A DNA stretch of 64,000 nt from GWF2-33-9 sp964500435 (GTDB lineage: Bacteria > Bacteroidota > Ignavibacteria > Kapaibacteriales > UBA2268): assembly GCA_964500435.1 (NCBI GenBank), contig CAZCNL010000004.1:121299-185298 (forward strand). The letters run 5' to 3'. Position numbers and translations under genes: made by a program. Below, piece after piece: positions 35,301 to 42,697 of this stretch. The number at the start of each line of letters is the position of its first letter. The first letter of the stretch is position 1. The notes beneath the pieces were generated by a model. That model worked only from the letters and a program-made list of their open reading frames with translations, ran no database searches and was not told where the DNA came from.

Positions 35301-36895
35301 GATAAAAATCCACAAATATATACAGCATCTTGACTTTTTGATAAGGCAATTCCGTTTGCTTTGTCATATAATTTGCCGCCACCACTCATTGCCCAAACAT
35401 AAGTTTGTGTGGGCGAAACTTCCGTTTTTATTAACATTCTTTGTTGTTCAAAACCAGGCTTCCATTTGTAGGAGTTGTTTTTTGCACCACGAGTTATTGT
35501 CGTCCATGTCAATCCTTGATTTAAACTATAAAAAATATCTGTTGGTGTAAATGCATCGACTCCTTGCCACTGAATATCAATGGAATCACACATTGAATAA
35601 ATGTCATTTTCTATAGGCTTTGTGATGAACACGTCAGGGATACCACCAACTATGGGTATAATTGTACTACAAGGATCTGCTGTAATTTGCAAATTTGCTT
35701 TTCTGAATGTTGCAAGTCCTTGTGGTGTAAATCTAACTTTTAATGTTAATTTCCCACCAAATCCAATATTAATAGGATAATTCGGAGGCGATCCTGTTCC
35801 ATCTCCATAATCTACTACTTGAAAATATGTAGATGGAGTAATTGAAATATTTGAAATCGAAGAAGGCGAATTCTCGGCATTTAAAGTAATATCAACATCA
35901 TTGTAACTTCCAATTGGCGGATTACCAAATTTATAAGTTACTTCGTCAGTATGTAAACGGGCTACACCTTGTTCTGGGACTTGATATAGCTTATAAATCG
36001 TTTTATTATGTCTTAAATAACGAATTGTAACTGATTTCCACCTTTCTATTTCATCACAAACTTGTGATGATGACCAAGATAAAGTGCATAATATTCTATC
36101 TTTAATTTTGTTAGCAATATTTGAATATATGCTGCTAAGTTGTTTTTCATTAGTTACCACATATGATTCACCACCAGAATTTGCAGCAATTTGGTCTAAA
36201 TCTTTATTTGGAGAAGTTAAAAATGTAATTGCATAAACTTGAATATTATTATTAATCAACTCATGGCTTATCGAATCTATCATAACAGAAGGATTTTCGG
36301 GGTCATCGTGCTGCCCATCTGTTAAAAATACGATAATTCTTCGAAAATTTGGGGGTTGATTTTTTAACAGTTCAATTGCTCCGGTGTATGGACCAAGAAA
36401 AGCGGCATTAAAATTCGTTTTTCCATACGGAATAATACTTTTAATTGAGTCATACAAAAGCTTTTTATCGCTAGTAAAATCAAGTTTAAAATATGATTGA
36501 CCGCCAAAGGTTGTAATTGCAATTTCACTGCCATTTGTGTATTGAAAATCATTAATAAACGAATTTGCCCCTTCAACAACCCAATCCCATTTTCTTATTG
36601 TATCCACCATATCAAGCATTGATGTGCTTTTGTCGAAAACAAGAACAACTTTCATTGGGCTAATCTTGCAATTCAATTCCAATAATTGCGGCGATATTTG
36701 TATCCCATTTTCATAAACTTCGAAATCTTTTGTAGTTAAATCAGTATAAGAATTTCCGTAAGCATCCAATGCCATAAAACTAGTGATTACACTTGGAAAA
36801 TTTGAAGCATCTATTTCTGAAAAACTTATGGTTTGTGAAAACGAGTATGTGAAATTTATTATAAAAAATACAAAAATTTGTATTATATATTTCAT
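32312..36895 (-). CDS. Giant secreted VWA-domain protein with T9SS C-terminal domain
   Basis: A 1527-residue exported protein with the signal peptide YIIQIFVFFIINFTYSFS. Near residues 80-270 lies a VWA domain with a MIDAS-like site (KVVLVFDKSTSMLDMVD, i.e. DxSxS) and IIVFLTDGQHDDPEN. A SBBP-like repeat region follows (for example VYICGFLSAPAIVSGIYVGNKGATDAFIAKYD), then several ASPM/Hydin-like 'choice-of-anchor D' modules, and a C-terminal sorting domain (LELVSPNPTSNYFTLRF to EYQKIVITK) of T9SS type. ATG 36895 is chosen because AAGGGA lies just upstream; the longer frame adds five residues. Metal-dependent adhesion is plausible. It is divergent from nothing and downstream of the S66 peptidase gene by 88 bases. 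Confidence 0.87.
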   Translation of the reverse strand: MKYIIQIFVFFIINFTYSFSQTISFSEIDASNFPSVITSFMALDAYGNSYTDLTTKDFEVYENGIQISPQLLELNCKISPMKVVLVFDKSTSMLDMVDTIRKWDWVVEGANSFINDFQYTNGSEIAITTFGGQSYFKLDFTSDKKLLYDSIKSIIPYGKTNFNAAFLGPYTGAIELLKNQPPNFRRIIVFLTDGQHDDPENPSVMIDSISHELINNNIQVYAITFLTSPNKDLDQIAANSGGESYVVTNEKQLSSIYSNIANKIKDRILCTLSWSSSQVCDEIERWKSVTIRYLRHNKTIYKLYQVPEQGVARLHTDEVTYKFGNPPIGSYNDVDITLNAENSPSSISNISITPSTYFQVVDYGDGTGSPPNYPINIGFGGKLTLKVRFTPQGLATFRKANLQITADPCSTIIPIVGGIPDVFITKPIENDIYSMCDSIDIQWQGVDAFTPTDIFYSLNQGLTWTTITRGAKNNSYKWKPGFEQQRMLIKTEVSPTQTYVWAMSGGGKLYDKANGIALSKSQDAVYICGFLSAPAIVSGIYVGNKGATDAFIAKYDIDGNLQWIHNDGSSDNDTSFSLTVDNQDNVYYVGTTYSGAKFGNVTPIMQIFASPYLFIAKYAPNGSIITANAVGANNTYPYFKAFGRSVKMVGNNVQVVGEYLGTIKIGNTTLPQANSFQRFTATFDQNLTLLSVNVGGTIQYVTKVTDKDKFDYEITNFTYYRDFDRYTVKSEGSYDYALTKFGLSSEGFDISDPFDIYKPVITSDLPNIDMGICLVGDTCKVNFPNLIKNPGKVPSTITGYQIIGNLPYTNYITIDSSIIGKTLLPDEATDLQVTVNSYTRGDYNVNIRLFGDCAEEVVIPTKGYIDCQTMLPDTIDFGDVFVGTTKTMQIDTLLWNMNGIPLIINPVLQGKNPLDYSLIKKHIDTVAPKEAYPIDISFSPQQLGPRTARINLLMKDQCGGQIIYLKGVGINPNAVIPDEVDWKTRRINKNYDSTFTIYNPSTSTLQLIGIKWKDAPTNSEFNYQQNLPIDIQPQTTIQVPVSFYPTDEISYQKELILTIQNKDSLSEFPVKLKGQGFYPQLTYSWDCGNSVKPGETTTATLSVSNTSNNSVLSVNRIILASVNTVYNWVAGTEPKNVTILPLETKSYLISFTPPDTKPQLNTIVIMADDFDGNFVDFWKETRFDINCQAMGVNYPSNIDFGTNLICTNKLNTIKLKNESNSVDIELDLENANIIGDVNNAFTLVDKNKIIIQPSKEVEISVKYNPTKPAIDTALLVIPNNFGIDITIKLNGIGKKLQILSDKTEYEDIPGKVQTITLRLKSDALENPISKLKMVLNYNDKQIMFDANYFEDALKTNWNWDNPDFTLKGQIILSGSGTIQTPINTDLLKLKYTYLLDTGKVSDLIIKTDYSCNNFFDTVASIRTLPVCLDDRRNIIVKLDNSSPILELVSPNPTSNYFTLRFSSGSEFTVIANLYNTMGEKVMKLLDKKYKSGLYEEKIYIENLQPGLYFIEFGDGISKEYQKIVITK

Positions 36896-36983
36896 ATGTT
36901 CCCTTGTCATTTTAGTATTTTTAAAATTAACTATATTAATATTAATATAGACATAATTTTTATTAAAAAGTTACAAATTTTTA

Positions 36984-38072
36984 TTATGAATTGAAAATTT
37001 TTAAAGTTTTAGTTTTAGTATTAAGCTCGGCATTCATCAAGATTGGTAAAATCACTTGATTTTCTATATGACCAATTGGGAAGTTTAGCACAATGGGTAT
37101 ATTTAGAGGCAACAATATTTGCTCAAAAACTTGTAATGTAGTCAAACTATAATTTGGATAAAACGGCTTTTTTCGTCTCAAATTCGAAAATTGACCTAAA
37201 ATTATACCTTTCACTTTGTCGAATTTGCCTGCAATCGCCATTTGAGTGAGCATTCTATCAATTTGATAAGAATTTTCGTTTGTATCTTCAATAAATAATA
37301 TACAATCTCTTGTATCAATTTCGTACTTTGTTCCAAGGCTGGAAACAAGCATTGATAAATTTCCTCCAACAAGTCGTCCTTCTGTCAGCCCCTCTTTTAA
37401 AATTGTTAATTCTGGAACTTGGATTTCTAATGGTTTATTTATGTTGAAAAGTGTTTGCTGAAAATACTTTCGGGTAAAGTTCGGATATGAAGAAATTGCT
37501 ACAGGCCCGTGAAAGGTTACCATATCGCATAATTTAGAAGCTGCATTTAGCATAAATGTGAAATCACTAAATCCAAGTAAAATTTTAGGTTTTTGTTTCA
37601 AAGTATCGAAATCAATTTTGTCAATAATTCTCATTATTCCGTATCCACCTCGTGATGCAATGATTGCATCAATGTCATCACGTGCGATAAAGGAATTAAA
37701 TTCTGAGGCTCGTTCGTCATCTGGTGCAGACAAATAACCATATTTATTCTTTTGATTTAATATGATTTTCCCATATTCTACATTAAGTCCCAAGCTTTTG
37801 AAATATTTAGTAGAATTGCTCAATTCCCATTGGTTTGTAACACTCGATGGTGATACTATGGCAACCTTGGAACCTGATTGTAAGGATTTAGGAATTATTA
37901 TTTTCTTTTCAGGAACAATAATTGATGAGCTTGCCTTTTCGTTGAACTGAATTAATTTTGATGAATCAGGTAATACATCAGATTTCAAGCTATCTTGCAA
38001 AGAGTTGAATTGCGAAAACGCAGGATAACTCGCAAACAGTGAGCTTAATGTAATAAATTTCCGTCTATTCAT
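36984..38072 (-). CDS. S66 LD-carboxypeptidase with twin-arginine signal
   Basis: A 362-residue member of peptidase family S66 (LdcA-like), which trims the D-Ala from tetrapeptides of murein or, in the MccF branch, cleaves microcin C. Motifs are SLQSGSKVAIVSPSS, the nucleophile-type strand AIIASRGGYGIMRIIDKIDF, PKILLGFSDFTFML, FHGPVAISSYPNF and the C-terminal LPLNIPIVLNFPIGHIENQ with the catalytic His. The N-terminus MNRRKFITLSSLFASYPAFS carries RRKF then a hydrophobic run, a twin-arginine-type signal, so export in folded form is likely. That differs from the cytosolic E. coli LdcA. Confidence 0.85.
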   Translation of the reverse strand: MNRRKFITLSSLFASYPAFSQFNSLQDSLKSDVLPDSSKLIQFNEKASSSIIVPEKKIIIPKSLQSGSKVAIVSPSSVTNQWELSNSTKYFKSLGLNVEYGKIILNQKNKYGYLSAPDDERASEFNSFIARDDIDAIIASRGGYGIMRIIDKIDFDTLKQKPKILLGFSDFTFMLNAASKLCDMVTFHGPVAISSYPNFTRKYFQQTLFNINKPLEIQVPELTILKEGLTEGRLVGGNLSMLVSSLGTKYEIDTRDCILFIEDTNENSYQIDRMLTQMAIAGKFDKVKGIILGQFSNLRRKKPFYPNYSLTTLQVFEQILLPLNIPIVLNFPIGHIENQVILPILMNAELNTKTKTLKIFNS

Positions 38073-38126
38073 CTGTTCTTTTTACCTTTTTCATCAAAAG
38101 AGAAATGTAAATTAAAAAAGTTTTCG

Positions 38127-38134
38127 TAATTTTG
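38127..38134 (+). promoter_or_regulatory. Predicted -7 promoter box of tRNA-Ser gene
   Basis: TAATTTTG on the plus strand, 35 bases before the mature tRNA 5' end. Since tRNA genes have no ribosome-binding site, its presence here supports a promoter role for the motif. Confidence 0.5.
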
Positions 38135-38169
38135 TATCATAAATTTTAAGCCAAATTTGTGTTTTAATT

Positions 38170-38257
38170 GGAAAGGTGCAGGAGTGGTTTAACTGGCGCG
38201 CCTGGAAAGCGTGTGTACCGCAAGGTACCGAGGGTTCGAATCCCTCCTTTTCCGCCA
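38170..38257 (+). tRNA. tRNA-Ser (anticodon GGA)
   Basis: The 88-base class II tRNA folds with a GGAAAGG / CTTTTCC acceptor stem (one G-T pair), anticodon stem CGCGC / GCGTG around the loop CTGGAAA, giving anticodon GGA, which reads UCU and UCC. A long variable arm (TACC / GGTA) and the GGTTCGAATCC T-arm follow, and CCA is encoded at 38255-38257. It stands alone between the S66 peptidase and TauE-type genes. The rest of the gap on either side (38258-38444) shows no gene. Confidence 0.97.
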
Positions 38258-38411
38258 AATTTACTACTTTTCTATCTTACAATTCTATTATTAATTTACG
38301 TTAAAATAATCTTTTTTATAGTTTAAACCATCCTTTTTTTTTTTATAATTTTTCTTGTGTGTACCATAATTAAATTTTGTCAAAATAAAGAAATAAAACT
38401 TGGTTTTTATC

Positions 38412-38419
38412 TAATTTTG
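38412..38419 (+). promoter_or_regulatory. Predicted -7 promoter box of the TauE-type exporter gene
   Basis: TAATTTTG on the plus strand, 25 bases before the ATG at 38445. No Shine-Dalgarno is visible in the leader. Confidence 0.45.
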
Positions 38420-38444
38420 AATTTCTATAATATTAAATAACAGT

Positions 38445-39272
38445 ATGGAACTAAATTTTATTCATATTTTATTATTCCTGACTCTCGGTGGTATAGCAAG
38501 TTTTGCGGCAGGAATGTTTGGAATTGGTGGTGGAATAATAGTTATTCCAGGCTTGACTTTTATTTTTTCTTCAATGGGTTTTTCTAATGAACAATCAATA
38601 CGAATCGCTATTGCCACTTCGATGACCAATATGATATTTGTGTCTTTTGGTTCAGTAATTGCCAATCATAAATTAAAATTAATTGTATGGAAAGTATTTA
38701 AATTAGCAATTGTCCCAATCATTCTTGGTACAATCACGGGCTTATTCATTTCAAATGCAATCTCTGGTACTTCGCTAAGGAAAATTTTTGGAGTGTTTAT
38801 ATCAGTAATTGCCTTAAAAATGATTTATGACTCAAATAACAAACAGCGGAATTTACATACATTTGTGAAAACTGATTTTAATAAAGTGATTTTTTTCATT
38901 TCTATCGTTCTTATTGGTATAATTGCAGGAATGCTCGGCTTGGGTGCAGGTTTCGCAATAGTTCCTTTTTTAATTTACTTTTGTATGCCAATCAAAGAGG
39001 CAACGGGCACTTCGTCCGCAATTTCTTTTATTGTTTCATTAACAGGCACAATATTTTATTTGACTAATAAATCAATTGGAGGAATAGATTCACCATATTT
39101 TATTGGTTATATTTTCTGGCTCGGCATTTTAATAATGTTGCCAAGTTCATTATTTTTTTCGAATTATGGTGCAAAAATTAAAAAGAAAATGCACGATAAA
39201 TACCTTTCAATCGTTTTTGCAGTTATATTAACAGTTGTTGCTGTTAAAATGATTTTCCCAAATATTTTTTAA
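38445..39272 (+). CDS. Sulfite exporter TauE/SafE family permease
   Basis: A 275-residue inner-membrane protein with about eight hydrophobic segments arranged as two homologous halves. The glycine-rich signature of each half is seen in GGIASFAAGMFGIGGGIIVIPGLTF (first) and GIIAGMLGLGAGFAIVPFL (second), the DUF81/TauE pattern. Members export sulfite, sulfoacetate or similar small anions, or have unknown substrates. Neighbours give no substrate hint. It is followed 20 bases downstream by the 67-residue HicB-like gene. Confidence 0.88.
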   Translation: MELNFIHILLFLTLGGIASFAAGMFGIGGGIIVIPGLTFIFSSMGFSNEQSIRIAIATSMTNMIFVSFGSVIANHKLKLIVWKVFKLAIVPIILGTITGLFISNAISGTSLRKIFGVFISVIALKMIYDSNNKQRNLHTFVKTDFNKVIFFISIVLIGIIAGMLGLGAGFAIVPFLIYFCMPIKEATGTSSAISFIVSLTGTIFYLTNKSIGGIDSPYFIGYIFWLGILIMLPSSLFFSNYGAKIKKKMHDKYLSIVFAVILTVVAVKMIFPNIF

Positions 39273-39292
39273 AACAAACAAAATAATTTAAT

Positions 39293-39496
39293 ATGGAATT
39301 CAATATCTGTCAAAGTACAAATAGAGATGATTACGAAATTTTAATTCGTAAACGTGGTGGCAATAAATATGCATCTTATTGCCCACAAATTAATTTTATG
39401 CTTCAAGGAACCGACCACGAAGAGGTTTACGAAGCAATGATGAAAAAAATTGATGAGCATATTTTGAAAATAAAATTGCTCCAAAATAGTAATTAA
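39293..39496 (+). CDS. Small HicB-like protein (orphan)
   Basis: A 67-residue protein, MEFNICQSTNRDDYEILIRKRGGNKYASYCPQ..., with the HicB-type half-fold: KYASYCPQINFMLQGTDHEEVYEAMMKKIDEHI resembles the YxAxxPxLxxxxxGxTxEEAxxN pattern of the antitoxin domain. The DNA-binding domain of a full HicB is missing, and no HicA toxin gene (a small DRBM-like protein with a conserved His) is next to it. It may be a stand-alone RNase-H-fold accessory protein. It lies between the TauE-type exporter and the CPBP protease genes, all rightward. Confidence 0.65.
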   Translation: MEFNICQSTNRDDYEILIRKRGGNKYASYCPQINFMLQGTDHEEVYEAMMKKIDEHILKIKLLQNSN

Positions 39497-39519
39497 TTGT
39501 TTTATAATTTTTATTTAAT

Positions 39520-40437
39520 TTGAAAAATTTTGTGAATATAATCGCCAATCATTGGCTTTATAGGATTATTTTTTATTTAGTTACTTTTGTTTTATTAATT
39601 GTTGTTTATACAATTATATCTAACTTAATAAATATTAATCAATTAGCAGCTCAAAATACATTTTCAATTACATTTAATTTCATAAATCTATTTTTAGTTA
39701 TAATCCCACTCTACTTTTTAGAGCTAATACGTGGTGCACGCTTTTGTTTATCTCTCGGAATTCAACTTGATAAATATTCATTAGGCTATATTTTCCGAGC
39801 TTTTATTTATTCGTTTTTTCCATTCATAATTGTTTTAGCAGTTGCATATTTTTTAAATCAAGTTAAAATACTCGAACCACCAACAGTATCAAATCTATTG
39901 CTATTTCATATTTTTTCTTTATTAATTGCGGCATTTCTCGAAGAAATTATTTTCAGAGGACTGATTTTGCAATCATTAAATATGCGATTTTCTGATACAA
40001 CTTCACTTATAATATCAAGTTTACTTTTTATGTTTGCTCACTCAATGAATCCTGGATTTTCGCTTATTGCGGCGATTAATACATTCTTTGCAGGAGCATT
40101 ATTGGCATTTATGTATTTAAAGACTCGAAATTTATGGCTTCCCATTTTTTTCCACTTTTTTTGGAATTTATTTGAAGAAATTATTATTGGTTCGAACGTT
40201 AGCGGCTTTTCTTTTCCCTACGCATTTGCTCAAATTGAACCAAAATCTCCTTTTTTCGTTTTACTTTTTGGGAACAACTACGGTTTTGAAAATTCAATCT
40301 TTTGCATAATTATTTTGATTTCAGTTTTATATTTAATTAACAAATTTGAAACACTGAACCCATATAATTCGTCTTATAGATATAAATTAAACTATAAATC
40401 TGATAACATTTTATTAAAAAATGAAATTAATAAATAA
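39520..40437 (+). CDS. CPBP-family intramembrane metalloprotease
   Basis: A 305-residue membrane protein with about seven hydrophobic segments. The CPBP/Abi signature is present: EEIIFRG (residues about 141-147), a second motif FMFAHSMNPG with His, and FFHFFWNLFEE with His and Asn. These residues form the metal site in the Rce1-like family; proposed roles include protease, chaperone or phage-defence functions, and the substrate here is unknown. No ATG is available near the start; the best choice is TTG at 39520 (MKNFVNIIANHWLYRI). It overlaps the next gene by 17 bases. Confidence 0.82.
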   Translation: MKNFVNIIANHWLYRIIFYLVTFVLLIVVYTIISNLININQLAAQNTFSITFNFINLFLVIIPLYFLELIRGARFCLSLGIQLDKYSLGYIFRAFIYSFFPFIIVLAVAYFLNQVKILEPPTVSNLLLFHIFSLLIAAFLEEIIFRGLILQSLNMRFSDTTSLIISSLLFMFAHSMNPGFSLIAAINTFFAGALLAFMYLKTRNLWLPIFFHFFWNLFEEIIIGSNVSGFSFPYAFAQIEPKSPFFVLLFGNNYGFENSIFCIIILISVLYLINKFETLNPYNSSYRYKLNYKSDNILLKNEINK

Positions 40438-41593
40438 ATATAAATATCTTTCTTTAATAATTTTTTTATTATTAATATTACCAGCAAAACCCCTATTTTC
40501 TCAATGGGCAATTCTTTACCGAGATGCCGATAGTTTAATATTACTCGGTGCCGATAAAATTTATAATTTAGAATTCAACGAAGCAGAAAAATATTTCAAA
40601 GAAGTTCAGCAAAAATATCCACAGCATCCTGCTGGATATTTTTTAGATGCAATCATCGAATGGTGGAAAATTGTATTGAACAATGATGATATTTCTAATG
40701 ATGATTTATTTTACAAAAAAATAGATAAAGTAATAGATGTTTGCAATAGAACTCTCGACACAAATTCATATGATATTAATGCCTTGTTTTTCAAAGGTGG
40801 CGCAATAGGTTATCGAGCCCGATTAAAAACAATGAGAGATGAATGGATTTCAGCAATCAAAGATGCAAAAGAAGCATTAGATATTTTGCAAAAATGTCAA
40901 CAACTTGCCCCATTCAACCACGATATAATGTTAGGTACAGGAATATACAATTATTTTGCTGTAAAATTTCCCGAAGAATATCCCCTGTTGAAACCTCTGA
41001 TGTTATTTCTGCCTTCAGGTGATAAACGATTAGGACTTTTTCAATTAAGAGCGGCAAGTAAATATGCCCGATATGCATCTGTTGAAGCGAAAGTAGTGCT
41101 TTTACAAATTTATTATTCCTTCGAAAATAATAATTACGAAGCTTTGCAACTCTCTCAAGAATTACATAATAAATACCCGAATAATGCTTATTTCCATCGT
41201 TATCTTGGTCGTTGCTTAGTTCGTATGGGAATGAGCGTTGAATACGAAAAAGAATGGAGAGAAGTTTTTTCCCGTGCTATTGAAAGAAAAACTGGTTATA
41301 ACAGTATTGCAGCAAGGGAAGCAACTTATTACATCGGAGTTGCTTTAATGAATAAAGGTGACTTAGATAATGCATTGAAGTATTTCCAAAAAAGTCTTGA
41401 AGGTTCGCAAGTAATTGATAAAAAGCCCTCTGGTTTTTACATTGCGGCATTGATGAAAATGGGAAATATATATGATTTAAAAGGAAATCGGAATCAAGCA
41501 AAAAATATTTACAATAAAATTTTATCTTTGCCCGAATGGAACGATTCACACAAAACTGCCGCAAATTATTTAAATAACCCATTTAAAAACTAA
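40421..41593 (+). CDS. Secreted TPR protein
   Basis: A 390-residue exported protein with the signal peptide YKYLSLIIFLLLILPAKPLFSQ (residues 7-28). Helical TPR-like units follow: AEKYFKEVQQKYPQHPAGYFLDA near residue 50, NNYEALQLSQELHNKYPNNAYFHRYLGRCL near 245, and YYIGVALMNKGDLDNALKYFQKSLEGS with DLKGNRNQAKNIYNKILSLPEW at the C-terminal end. It probably acts in the periplasm as a protein-protein scaffold. It overlaps the CPBP protease gene by 17 bases, so a shared task in envelope protein handling is possible. Otherwise unrecognised. Confidence 0.8.
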   Translation: MKLINKYKYLSLIIFLLLILPAKPLFSQWAILYRDADSLILLGADKIYNLEFNEAEKYFKEVQQKYPQHPAGYFLDAIIEWWKIVLNNDDISNDDLFYKKIDKVIDVCNRTLDTNSYDINALFFKGGAIGYRARLKTMRDEWISAIKDAKEALDILQKCQQLAPFNHDIMLGTGIYNYFAVKFPEEYPLLKPLMLFLPSGDKRLGLFQLRAASKYARYASVEAKVVLLQIYYSFENNNYEALQLSQELHNKYPNNAYFHRYLGRCLVRMGMSVEYEKEWREVFSRAIERKTGYNSIAAREATYYIGVALMNKGDLDNALKYFQKSLEGSQVIDKKPSGFYIAALMKMGNIYDLKGNRNQAKNIYNKILSLPEWNDSHKTAANYLNNPFKN

Positions 41594-41754
41594 CAAAATC
41601 TTTTCCTATCCAAATTATTCAAGAAATACAACTATATTTTTAACTGTAAATAAAAAATATTTAATAATATTTGCAATTTTCTGATTTTTATGTATAATTA
41701 TTTGTAAAATTTTTATTAAATTGTTTTTATAAAAATTCGATTTAGGAAATAAGT

Positions 41755-42627
41755 ATGTCAATGTTAGACAGATTATTAGAAACTCAAGAATTTGCAACTT
41801 TACCACCTGTTGCCGCAAGAGTTCTTCACCTCCTTGAATATGAAAATGTAGATATTAGAGATATATCACGAGTAATTGAAACAGATGCATCACTGACTTT
41901 AAAACTATTGCGTGTTGCTAATTCTCCACTTTATGCTACAAGAAGCGAAGTTAATACTGTACACCAAGCAATTATCAACCTCGGTTTAAACAGATTAACT
42001 AATATTGTACTTGGTGTCTCTATTTTTTCAAAATTCTTGCTTGCATCTCAGCAAGTTTCGCCTAAAATCATTGAAAAATTCTGGTTCCATTCATCTTGTA
42101 CAGGTATGGTTGCAAAATCATTATCAGTTAAACTTAAACGATTTTATAAAGAATATGAATTCATAGGCGGATTGCTCCATGAAATTGGAAAATTAGCGAT
42201 GATTCAATTTGATTCTGCAAAATATTTAGAAGTTATAAAATTAGTTGAAAAAGACGGTTTCGAAGACCTCGAAGCAGAAAAAAAGATATTCGAAATTACT
42301 CATTACGAAGTCGGAGAAGCAATCGCCAAACTTTGGAAATTGCCTGCAGAAATGACTGAAGTTATTGGCAAACACCATTTCCCCAGCACATCTGAATCCT
42401 ATAAAGAACTTGTTGCTGTAGTACGTTTTGCTGATTTACTAGCTGAAGTTTGGGACGCAGGTTTTTACGAAGGTCTCAAAATTTTAGATTTGCAAAGCTC
42501 AGAACCTTGGCAAATTTTAACTTCGTTAATTCCCGATTTGACAGAAATGGACCTTGAAGCTTTTACTTTTGAATTAGAACAAGATTTTAAAAACTCAATC
42601 TTATTCCTTGATTTGATTTCTTCTTAA
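41755..42627 (+). CDS. HDOD domain protein
   Basis: A 290-residue protein dominated by an HDOD domain (residues about 10-210), a catalytically dead HD-domain relative found in signal-transduction proteins. It has LPPVAARVLHLLEYENVDIRDISRVIETDASLTLKLLRVANSPLY, the typical VHQAIINLGLNRLTNIVLGV and GGLLHEIGKLAMIQF, where HE replaces the HD pair. HDOD proteins are linked to control of cell division, chemotaxis and metabolism, often as adaptors. No response regulator or sensor domain is attached. It ends at a strong terminator shared with the convergent GldM-like gene. Confidence 0.9.
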   Translation: MSMLDRLLETQEFATLPPVAARVLHLLEYENVDIRDISRVIETDASLTLKLLRVANSPLYATRSEVNTVHQAIINLGLNRLTNIVLGVSIFSKFLLASQQVSPKIIEKFWFHSSCTGMVAKSLSVKLKRFYKEYEFIGGLLHEIGKLAMIQFDSAKYLEVIKLVEKDGFEDLEAEKKIFEITHYEVGEAIAKLWKLPAEMTEVIGKHHFPSTSESYKELVAVVRFADLLAEVWDAGFYEGLKILDLQSSEPWQILTSLIPDLTEMDLEAFTFELEQDFKNSILFLDLISS

Positions 42628-42656
42628 TTTAAAGCTAACAAATCATATTATAAACA

Positions 42657-42697
42657 CAATAAAGAGCAAATCTATTTTTTATTTTTGCTCTTTATTG
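42657..42697. terminator. Bidirectional terminator between HDOD and GldM-like genes
   Basis: Perfect 14-base inverted repeat CAATAAAGAGCAAA / TTTGCTCTTTATTG around an AT-rich loop. It lies 30 bases after the HDOD gene stop and overlaps the last codons and stop of the convergent GldM-like gene, so it probably serves both transcripts. Confidence 0.75.

Noticed and set aside
38258..38444. Possible second RNA gene downstream of tRNA-Ser
   Set aside because: The 187-base gap is AT-rich with long T runs and no cloverleaf, hairpin-T tract or conserved motif; I see only the promoter box of the next gene.
41615..41818. 67-residue leftward ORF across the gap before the HDOD gene
   Set aside because: Overlaps the start of the HDOD gene on the opposite strand, is low-complexity AT-driven sequence, and has no start signal.
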